From Bacteroidaceae bacterium (GTDB taxonomy: Bacteria > Bacteroidota > Bacteroidia > Bacteroidales > Bacteroidaceae), in contig JAFZWM010000014.1 in the NCBI GenBank assembly GCA_017617315.1, forward strand, positions 124,001 through 188,000: a stretch of 64,000 nt of DNA, in the 5' to 3' direction. Below the pieces are notes generated by a model. It had not been told where the DNA came from and did not search any database. It worked only from the letters and a program-made list of their open reading frames with translations. The position numbers were made by a program, and so were the translations under genes. Numbering within the stretch: position 1 is the stretch's first letter; every line of letters starts with the position of its first letter. Below, piece by piece: positions 17,098 to 23,760 of this stretch.

Positions 17098-19299
17098 CTA
17101 TGCAAAGGCAACGGTTAGTCCGGCCATCACGATTGAGACCATAGACATAAGTTTGATGAGGATGTTGAGCGACGGACCGCTCGTGTCCTTGAATGGGTCG
17201 CCTACGGTGTCGCCCACGACTGTTGCCTTGTGGCATGCCGAGCCCTTTCCGCCGAAGTTGCCTTCCTCGACCATCTTCTTGGCATTGTCCCATGCGCCGC
17301 CGGCATTTGCCATGAACACCGCAAGGGTAAAGCCCGATGTAAGTCCGCCAACGAGCAGGCCCATTACTCCGGCAACGCCTAGAACGAGTCCCACAACGAT
17401 AGGGATGATGATTGCAAGAAGCGATGGGAAAATCATCTCCTTCTGTGCGCTTCGGGTTGAGATTTCTACGCATCTGCCGTAGTCGGGCGTTGCCTCACCT
17501 TCGAGAATGCCCTTTATCTCGTGGAACTGGCGGCGCACTTCCTCTACCATCGACTGTGCCGCACGGCCAACTGCTCCCATCGTAAGACCGCAGAACAGGA
17601 AGGCTGCCATTCCGCCAATGAATGCGCCTACAAGCACCTTCGGATTCATCAGGTTTACTTGGAAGAAATTCATGAAATCGACCATATTCGCTGTCTCTGG
17701 GTTGAATATGTTGCCGGCAGCGTCGGCAAACTGCTGTCCGTGCTCAACGGCGCGAACCATCGCAATCTTAATCTCCTCGACATACGAAGCCAGAAGAGCC
17801 AGAGCCGTAAGTGCTGCCGAACCGATGGCAAAGCCCTTTCCTGTGGCTGCCGTAGTGTTTCCAAGCGCGTCGAGCGCATCGGTGCGCTTTCTCACATCGG
17901 GCTCAAGCTCGCTCATCTCGGCATTTCCTCCGGCATTGTCGGCTATCGGGCCGTAGGCATCTGTTGCAAGCGTGATGCCGAGGGTTGACAACATTCCGAC
18001 GGCGGCAATACCGATGCCGTAAAGACCGTGCGACAATGACTGTGCCGACATTGAAAGGTCGAAGCCGTTGGCGCAAAGGTAACTAAGAATAATGGCTACC
18101 GATATTGTAACGACCGGAATCATTGTCGAAATCATTCCCGTGCCGATGCCTTTTATTATGACTGTTGCAGCGCCAGTCTCGGATGAGGCTGCTATATCTT
18201 GAGTAGGCTTGTAAGAATGAGAAGTGTAGTATTCGGTTCCCTGTCCGATGATAACTCCGGCCACCAGTCCGGTGATGACAGAGAACGATGTGCCCAGCCA
18301 GTTTTCGAGCTCGAGCAGATAGAGGATGGCGAAGGTGGCAACGGCTATCAGCACCGCGCTGACGTTAGTGCCGAGCGAGAGCGACTTGAGCAAGTCTCTC
18401 ATGGTTGCGCCCTCTTTTGTGCGCACAAGATAGATGCCGATAAGCGAAAGGAAGATTCCGACAGATGCGATAATCATCGGAGCGATTACGGCTCTCATCT
18501 GCATGTCGGGATTCATGGCAAATGCCGTTGCGCCAAGGGCTGCGGTTGACAGGATAGAGCCGCAGTAGCTCTCGTACAGGTCGGCACCCATTCCGGCAAC
18601 GTCGCCCACATTGTCGCCCACATTGTCGGCGATGGTGGCAGGGTTGCGAGGGTCGTCCTCGGGGATGTCCTGCTCAACCTTGCCAACAAGGTCGGCACCC
18701 ACATCGGCCGCCTTGGTGTAGATTCCGCCGCCCACGCGCGCAAACAGAGCCTGGGTTGATGCTCCCATGCCGAACGTAAGCATTGTGGTGGTTATGGTTA
18801 TGAGGGCGATGCTTCCCTCGGTATAGAATGCGCTCAGTATCAGAAACCAGATGGCAATGTCGAGAAGTCCGAGTCCGACAACAACCAGTCCCATCACAGC
18901 TCCCGAGCGGAAGGCGATTCGGAGTCCTTGATTAAGCCCCTTGCGCGCGCCGTTTGCCGTTCTGCCCGACGCGTATGTAGCCGTCTTCATTCCGAAGAAG
19001 CCGGCAAGTCCGCTGAACAGACCTCCCGTAAGGAATGCGAACGGAACCCAAGGGTTCTGAACGTGCAGCACGTATGCCATGAAGGCGAAGATGACTGCCA
19101 ATACAACAAACACGATGGTTACAATGCGATATTGCTGTTTAAGATAAGCCATTGCGCCGCGGCGCACATGTCCGGCAATTTCTCGCATTCGGGGCGTTCC
19201 CTCATCTTCCTTCATCATCTGGCGGAAGAAAACCCATGCCATGCTCAGTGCTAAGACCGACGCAATTGGCACAATCCAAAAAACGTTGGGAATGTTCAT
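17098..19299 (-). CDS. hppA: Membrane-bound ion-pumping pyrophosphatase
   Basis: 733 residues, about 16 membrane helices. The enzyme couples pyrophosphate hydrolysis to H+ or Na+ export across the inner membrane. Core motifs are complete: KAADVGADLVGKVE, the DDPRNPATIADNVGDNVGD loop, DAYGPIADNAGGNAEM and the C-terminal GDTVGDPFKDTSGPSLNILIKLM. The GNTTAATGKG segment has alanine where K+-independent enzymes have lysine, marking the K+-dependent class, which includes Na+ pumps and dual pumps; which ion is moved cannot be settled by eye. A -7 box TATTTTTG lies on the minus strand at 19369-19362, and a terminator follows. The gene is monocistronic. Confidence 0.96.
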   Translation of the reverse strand: MNIPNVFWIVPIASVLALSMAWVFFRQMMKEDEGTPRMREIAGHVRRGAMAYLKQQYRIVTIVFVVLAVIFAFMAYVLHVQNPWVPFAFLTGGLFSGLAGFFGMKTATYASGRTANGARKGLNQGLRIAFRSGAVMGLVVVGLGLLDIAIWFLILSAFYTEGSIALITITTTMLTFGMGASTQALFARVGGGIYTKAADVGADLVGKVEQDIPEDDPRNPATIADNVGDNVGDVAGMGADLYESYCGSILSTAALGATAFAMNPDMQMRAVIAPMIIASVGIFLSLIGIYLVRTKEGATMRDLLKSLSLGTNVSAVLIAVATFAILYLLELENWLGTSFSVITGLVAGVIIGQGTEYYTSHSYKPTQDIAASSETGAATVIIKGIGTGMISTMIPVVTISVAIILSYLCANGFDLSMSAQSLSHGLYGIGIAAVGMLSTLGITLATDAYGPIADNAGGNAEMSELEPDVRKRTDALDALGNTTAATGKGFAIGSAALTALALLASYVEEIKIAMVRAVEHGQQFADAAGNIFNPETANMVDFMNFFQVNLMNPKVLVGAFIGGMAAFLFCGLTMGAVGRAAQSMVEEVRRQFHEIKGILEGEATPDYGRCVEISTRSAQKEMIFPSLLAIIIPIVVGLVLGVAGVMGLLVGGLTSGFTLAVFMANAGGAWDNAKKMVEEGNFGGKGSACHKATVVGDTVGDPFKDTSGPSLNILIKLMSMVSIVMAGLTVAFA

Positions 19300-19361
19300 A
19301 AGTATTAAAGTTTTTAAAGTAATTAAGTGTTATAGTATTTTTCTTCAGAGAATAATAATTG

Positions 19362-19392
19362 CAAAAATATAATTTTCTATGAAACTTGCAAT
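19362..19392 (-). promoter_or_regulatory. hppA: Promoter of hppA
   Basis: On the minus strand ATTG (19392-19389), a 19-nt spacer, then TATTTTTG (19369-19362). The predicted leader is about 55 nt. The rest of the 19300-19604 gap holds only this promoter and the divergent one at 19535. Confidence 0.55.
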
Positions 19393-19534
19393 TTTATTCG
19401 TATTTATTTCATCTTTGTGTCTTAAAATCATCGTCTTTGCATCCAGAGAGTGCTTCTTTTACATCTTTTATAAAGAGGGCGAGAGACCTCTACAAACGTA
19501 TAGGCAAAATCCCTTTGCAATTAGGGGAAATCTT

Positions 19535-19565
19535 TTTGTTGTGGAGTTTTCCTCGGCTACTTTTG
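19535..19565 (+). promoter_or_regulatory. Promoter of the His/Cys-rich exported peptide
   Basis: TTTG at 19535-19538, a 19-nt spacer, and TACTTTTG at 19558-19565, an exact consensus promoter, 40 nt before the start codon. Confidence 0.75.
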
Positions 19566-19604
19566 CAACATAACAATTAGACAAACAATAAAAACTTTTC
19601 GGGT

Positions 19605-19925
19605 ATGAAAACATTTGCATACATCGCTACAGTTGCTTTAGTAAGCATGGTAGGCATAGGAACAGCAAACGCCAAGAGCGACATTCACGTTACAATTAAC
19701 GGCGGTGGAGTAAGGGCAGTTGTAGAGGCGCCAGCCCATTGTGTAAGTTACGAGAGACATCCAGAGGTGCGTACAGTTGTTGTTACACGACCTGTTGTTG
19801 TAAGAGCTGGCCACACTGTTTATGTTGCGCCAGAGAAGCCTTGCAAGCATCACAAACATTGTAAACACTGCAATAATTGCGATAAGCACATGGACCACAA
19901 GGTTCACAAGCATCATCGCAGATGA
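19605..19925 (+). CDS. Small exported His/Cys-rich protein, possible metal binder
   Basis: 106 residues with a signal peptide ending ANA (about residue 23). The mature middle is a short beta-rich segment (DIHVTINGGGVRAVVEAP, EVRTVVVTRPVVVRAGHTVYV). The last 30 residues are packed with histidine and cysteine (KPCKHHKHCKHCNNCDKH followed by MDHKVHKHHRR), which would bind Zn, Ni, Cu or Co. No homologue is recognised. It has a perfect promoter and a weak terminator after it, so it is expressed as a single-gene unit. A periplasmic metal store or resistance role is inference only. Confidence 0.65.
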   Translation: MKTFAYIATVALVSMVGIGTANAKSDIHVTINGGGVRAVVEAPAHCVSYERHPEVRTVVVTRPVVVRAGHTVYVAPEKPCKHHKHCKHCNNCDKHMDHKVHKHHRR

Positions 19926-19963
19926 GACTATTTCCATAATCAACTTTTTCTATTCAAATGATT

Positions 19964-19996
19964 CAGGTCGCCTTCCCTCATACGGATGGCGGCCTG
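19964..19996 (+). terminator. Weak terminator-like hairpin
   Basis: CAGGTCGCC (19964-19972) pairs with GGCGGCCTG (19988-19996) with one G-U pair; only a short T-rich tail follows. Confidence 0.5.
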
Positions 19997-20064
19997 TTTC
20001 GTGTTTCGGCCGATATGCGGAAAAATCGTTCAGTAAAGATGACTTCAGTTTCTGAAAAAATAAT

Positions 20065-20072
20065 TACTTTTG
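20065..20072 (+). promoter_or_regulatory. -7 promoter box of the nitroreductase/yccF pair
   Basis: TACTTTTG matches TAnnTTTG exactly, 38 nt upstream of the ATG at 20110. Confidence 0.5.
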
Positions 20073-20109
20073 ATGCCGTTAAAACATTGTTAAAACAAAA
20101 ATAAGACTT

Positions 20110-20796
20110 ATGACAATAGAAGAAGCAATCAGAGACAGACATTCTGTCAGAAAATACATCGACAAACCTCTTTCTGCCGAACAGATTGATATTCTGCAAA
20201 ATAAAATTGCCGAGGTAAACAATGAGGGCGGACTTCATGTTCAGCTTGTAGTGAATGAGCCTAAGGCCTTCAGCGGAAGGATGGCTTACGGCAAGTTCAA
20301 GGGCGTTTCTAACTATTTTGCGATGATTGGCAGGAAGTCCGACGACATGAAAGAACTCATTGGGTATTACGGCGAGCATCTTGTCCTGCTGGCTCAGACG
20401 CTTGGACTGAACACTTGCTGGGTTGCGCTTACATACAACAAGGTGAGCGGCGCGTATGATGTTGCCGACGACGAGAAGATTTACTGCCTCATTGCCCTTG
20501 GCTATGGCGATGAGCCGGGACGCAAGCAGAAGCGCAAGAGCGTTTCGCAGGTTAGCAACGCTGGCGATTCAACTCCCGAATGGTTCGGGCGTGGGGTAGA
20601 GGCGGCGTTGCTTGCTCCAACGGCGGTGAATCAGCAGAAATTCAGATTCGACTATGTTGCGCCCGGAACAGACGGCATTCATCGTGTTAAGGCAAGCCGC
20701 GGCTTCTCGCTTATAGGATATACAAAGATTGACCTCGGCATTGCCAAGTGTCATTTTGAAATTGGTGCAGGACATGAAAATTTTGAGTGGGCATGA
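20110..20796 (+). CDS. Nitroreductase family protein (two-lobe, TM1586-like)
   Basis: 228 residues, cytoplasmic. It begins with the nitroreductase signature (MTIEEAIRDRHSVRKYIDKPLS), in which the basic residues bind FMN phosphate. The chain has two nitroreductase-like lobes: residues 1-120 and a second lobe starting EWFGRGVEAALLAPTAVNQQKFRF. That double arrangement is typical of the TM1586-type subfamily, which acts as a monomer with an internal pseudo-dimer. FMN-dependent NAD(P)H oxidoreductase activity is expected; the substrate is unknown. Its stop overlaps the yccF start (ATGA), so the two are translationally coupled. Confidence 0.85.
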   Translation: MTIEEAIRDRHSVRKYIDKPLSAEQIDILQNKIAEVNNEGGLHVQLVVNEPKAFSGRMAYGKFKGVSNYFAMIGRKSDDMKELIGYYGEHLVLLAQTLGLNTCWVALTYNKVSGAYDVADDEKIYCLIALGYGDEPGRKQKRKSVSQVSNAGDSTPEWFGRGVEAALLAPTAVNQQKFRFDYVAPGTDGIHRVKASRGFSLIGYTKIDLGIAKCHFEIGAGHENFEWA

Positions 20797-21170
20797 GACT
20801 GATTGGTAATTTGATTTGGTGGATTTTCGGCGGACTGGAGTCTGCCATCGGATATTTTATGGGAAGTCTGGCTTTGTGCTTCACCATCATTGGCATTCCT
20901 GTTGCGTTGCAGACATTCAAGATTGGGCTGATGTGCCTCTGGCCTTTCGGTTCGGAGATTCGCAGTTCGGGTAGTTCTCTTGGCTGTCTGTACTTTCCGC
21001 TAAACCTTTTGTGGCTTGTGTGCGGCGGATTCTGGGCGTTTTTCTGCCATGTGCTTTTCGGCTTTCTGCTGTGCCTTACAATCGTTGGAATTCCTTTCGC
21101 AAAGCAGCATTTCAAACTTGCAAGAATATCGCTTGCTCCATTTGGAAAGGACGTTGTGCTGAAATTTTAA
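20793..21170 (+). CDS. yccF: YccF family inner-membrane protein
   Basis: 125 residues with membrane segments and the two YccF domain copies: GNLIWWIFGGLESAIGYF... and FPLNLLWLVCGGFWAFFCH..., each ending in a C-LTIVGIPFAKQHFKLA-type segment. The ATG at 20793 overlaps the preceding stop and is preferred over the GTG two codons upstream. The family is of unknown function. Its stop codon is followed at once by the LRR remnant in another frame. Confidence 0.88.
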   Translation: MRLIGNLIWWIFGGLESAIGYFMGSLALCFTIIGIPVALQTFKIGLMCLWPFGSEIRSSGSSLGCLYFPLNLLWLVCGGFWAFFCHVLFGFLLCLTIVGIPFAKQHFKLARISLAPFGKDVVLKF

Positions 21171-21631
21171 AGGATTTGACAATTGCTTTCTATGAGTGTA
21201 ATGCTCTCACCACAGTTACTATCGGTAATTCTGTTACGAGTATAGGGGATGCTGCTTTCTGTAGTTGTCCTTTGCTCTTGTTTGTTACCATTACGAATTC
21301 TGTAACGAGCATAGGAGATGAGGCTTTTGCATTGTGCGAATGTCTATTTTCTGTAACAAATCTTGCGACTGTTCCGCAGAAAATATCAGAAGGCACATTT
21401 TCGGAATATGGTAAATTTCTTCATGTGCTTCCGGGTTGCAAGGCTGCATACGAAGCTGCAGATTATTGGAAGAACTTCATAATCATAGAGGATGCTGAAG
21501 ATCCTGAAACAACTGGAATTGCAGATGTTGAAACAAAGGATGGAAATAAGGGCGGAAAGTATCTCGAGAATGGTAAGGTTGTAATTATTAGAAACGGCTA
21601 GAAATACAATCTTAACGGTATTGCAGAGTAG
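21171..21631 (+). pseudogene. BspA-type leucine-rich repeat surface protein, 5'-truncated remnant with premature stop
   Basis: The frame reads two LRR_5 repeats (LTTVTIGNSVTSIGDAAFCSC and LFVTITNSVTSIGDEAFALCECL), then LATVPQKISEGTFSEYGKF, HVLPGCKAAYEAADYWKNF, and a tail GIADVETKDGNK-GGKYLENGKVVIIRNG. These are the standard end of a Prevotella/Bacteroides BspA-like protein. The signal peptide and most repeats are missing: the remnant starts flush after yccF with no start codon of its own. TAG at 21599-21601 interrupts the tail, and the same frame continues KYNLNGIAE to a second stop at 21629-21631, the expected native end, so one substitution probably created the early stop. Confidence 0.8.
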
Positions 21632-21689
21632 TTGGCTTTACATTTGGAGGCATTTCCGTAACTGAGAAATATCAAAGGTAAAAACAATA

Positions 21690-21736
21690 AAAAACGGCTT
21701 GTAATCGCAGATTTAATGCGACTGCAAGCCGTTTTT
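21690..21736 (+). terminator. Terminator after the LRR remnant
   Basis: AAAACGGCTTG pairs with CAAGCCGTTTTT, with an inner TCGCA/TGCGA hairpin. It serves the yccF unit. Confidence 0.8.
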
Positions 21737-21882
21737 ATTGGTGTCATACAAAGGATGAAATGTAGTTATTCGGCTATTTGAGGCGATTCTGTTCGGTTGT
21801 TTGTGGAAAGAAATAATAAGAGGAAAGGAAATGCAAGTCTATTAGTCAAAAAAACGAATCGAGCTTATTCTGAGCAATAAAG

Positions 21883-21932
21883 AAAAAAAAGGAAAGTGCT
21901 GTCTCGACAGATGTGAGACAACACTTTCTTTA
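21883..21932 (-). terminator. Terminator of the mannan-locus minus arm
   Basis: A 17-bp stem (AAGGAAAGTGCTGTCTC with GAGACAACACTTTCTTT, few mismatches) has an A8 run on its left, that is a U-run when read on the minus strand. It lies 17 bp past the GH26 stop. Between 21737 and 21882 nothing else is seen. Confidence 0.85.
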
Positions 21933-21949
21933 TGTAATCATTCTAATGA

Positions 21950-23746
21950 TTATTTCAGGTTAATGTCGCCGCGCCATAGAATGTTGGCATCGTCTTTTAT
22001 GGCTTCCCACCAACTTTGTGGAGCGTGAGTGTCGGTGCTGTACCAAGGCATAAACCATGCCCATTTTGCACCTGCGCCAATCTGCTCGTTTATGGTTGGG
22101 ATAATTCCGGCAGGCTCGTACTCGCTGTAACCACATTCGCTAAGAGTTACAATCTTGTTACTGTGAGCCGTGCGCACCTTCTGATATTTCTCAACCGCGC
22201 TGGCTGTTGTTCCGCCGTAGATGTCTACACCGATAACATCAACATATTTGTCGCCCGGATACCAGTCGTCATCGCCAACCTGCGATGTCCAAACCCATAT
22301 AAGGTTATTTATGCCTTCAGCCTTGAAGTAGTCGAACATCATAATCCACAGTTTCTTGTAGTCTTCAGGAGTGCCCATGCCCCACCAGAACCATTTGCCC
22401 GATGCCTCGTGCAGTGGTCGCCACAAGACAGGTATTCCTGCTTCCTGAACCTTCTTGAGGTAGCCCGCAGCGTTGGCAAGGTCGTACTTTACGAAGGCGT
22501 TTTCCCAAGTGCCCTCGGTAACAGCGTTGTGTATTGAGAAATCCTTTGTGTTGTAGCTGAAGTCCTTGTTTGGGTCGAGAGAGGCGATGCTTACGGCCGC
22601 GCGTGTGCGCTTCTTAGCGTTTGCTGCCGCCTGTATTATGCTTACTTTCTTGACTGTAACGCCGTAGCCCATAACAACGAGTCCTGTTTCGGAGATTTTC
22701 TTTGCGTCAGCCTCGTTAAGGGCAAACTGAGTTTCGGTTGCACTGCCAAGGTCGATAGCTCCCCATGCGTTTACAATGTCTTTGTGGCTTGTGATTTCGT
22801 TCCAACCACCGTCAAGGGGCTTTAATTGCCAGTATGTTGCATCGCTGTTGTGGTCGGCATAAATCTTTATTATTGTGCCGGCCGTGATGCCTGCAAACTT
22901 GTCGTTTGCGATAGTAACGTTCTTTGCCCAGTCGTTGCCGATATTCTCTGAGCCTTCCCAAACCGTGGTTTCGGTTGTTGACGGCTGCTCGGCAGAAGGT
23001 TTTTCGGTTGTAACCTCGACAGACGGAACGCACCAGTGCCAGCCAATGGTTACGATACCGCCGTTGTCGCTCCATTCCTTCAGCGGAGTGATGTCGTTGT
23101 AGTTAATCCAGTCGGCACCGGCAACGCTTGCTGGAATGTGTATGTAGTCGTATCCGTTTATAGCCGGATATTTTCCGATGTAGCCGTTCACCTTTTCAGC
23201 CTCCTTGTTGTTCCAACTAACGTCTGCCATCATTCCAGATATTGTCTTGCTCTCGAAGTTGTCGCTCAGGAAGGCGTACAGTTTCTTTGCCTCGTCGGAT
23301 GTGGCAGAGGCAGGATTCTTGTCGAGCGGAGCAGGCGCTTTGATGTTGAACGAGTATGTAACCGCGGCGGCTTCCATCTTGTTTGGCCCTGTTACCAGTC
23401 CTTGCGGAATGGTTACGCTGCATTGTGCTCCCGGTTGTAGTCCGGTGGCGTTTATTGTCAGCACGCTGTCTGTGCCGTAGACGATGGCCTTGCTTATTGT
23501 GCCGCCGGTGAACTTAATCTGGTTGTATGTGTTCGATGCAAAGAACACTCGCTTGTTGTACTTTACTGTGAGTGTAAGTTCGCCTTTATCGCTTGCGCTT
23601 ACCGTTTCGCCCGAAGCCGGATAGGTGCTTACGAGTGCAGGCGCATCGACCTGCGGAATGTTGTATTGGGCATCGGTATCCATACAGGCAGCAAGCCCGA
23701 AGGCTGCTGCGAGTATGAGTGGTGTTGAAAATATATTTCTTTTCAT
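21950..23746 (-). CDS. GH26 beta-mannanase lipoprotein with a beta-sandwich module inserted in the catalytic domain
   Basis: 598 residues. Lipobox GLAAC (Cys21), then an Ig-like Big_5-type domain (about 35-138: STYPASGETVS...VTYSFNI). The GH26 barrel starts about residue 145 (AKKLYAFLSDNFESKTISGMMA), runs to TIGWHWCVPS (241), is interrupted by a module at about 260-375 (TVWEGSENIGNDWAKNVTI...VTVKKVSII), then resumes with DPNKDFSYNTKDFSIHNAVTEG. Acid/base E447 is in RPLHEASGKWFWWG and nucleophile E537 in TLSECGYSE. It is the last gene of the susC-susD-SGBP operon, 14 bp after the TIG lipoprotein, and should be the surface enzyme that cuts mannan before import. The insertion in the barrel loop could position a binding site beside the active-site cleft. 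Confidence 0.93.
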   Translation of the reverse strand: MKRNIFSTPLILAAAFGLAACMDTDAQYNIPQVDAPALVSTYPASGETVSASDKGELTLTVKYNKRVFFASNTYNQIKFTGGTISKAIVYGTDSVLTINATGLQPGAQCSVTIPQGLVTGPNKMEAAAVTYSFNIKAPAPLDKNPASATSDEAKKLYAFLSDNFESKTISGMMADVSWNNKEAEKVNGYIGKYPAINGYDYIHIPASVAGADWINYNDITPLKEWSDNGGIVTIGWHWCVPSVEVTTEKPSAEQPSTTETTVWEGSENIGNDWAKNVTIANDKFAGITAGTIIKIYADHNSDATYWQLKPLDGGWNEITSHKDIVNAWGAIDLGSATETQFALNEADAKKISETGLVVMGYGVTVKKVSIIQAAANAKKRTRAAVSIASLDPNKDFSYNTKDFSIHNAVTEGTWENAFVKYDLANAAGYLKKVQEAGIPVLWRPLHEASGKWFWWGMGTPEDYKKLWIMMFDYFKAEGINNLIWVWTSQVGDDDWYPGDKYVDVIGVDIYGGTTASAVEKYQKVRTAHSNKIVTLSECGYSEYEPAGIIPTINEQIGAGAKWAWFMPWYSTDTHAPQSWWEAIKDDANILWRGDINLK

Positions 23747-23760
23747 TGTTCAGTTGTTTT

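Noticed and set aside
19379-19580. Two overlapping 64-codon plus-strand frames before the His/Cys-rich gene
   Set aside because: They overlap the hppA promoter and the downstream promoter and have no recognisable protein features.
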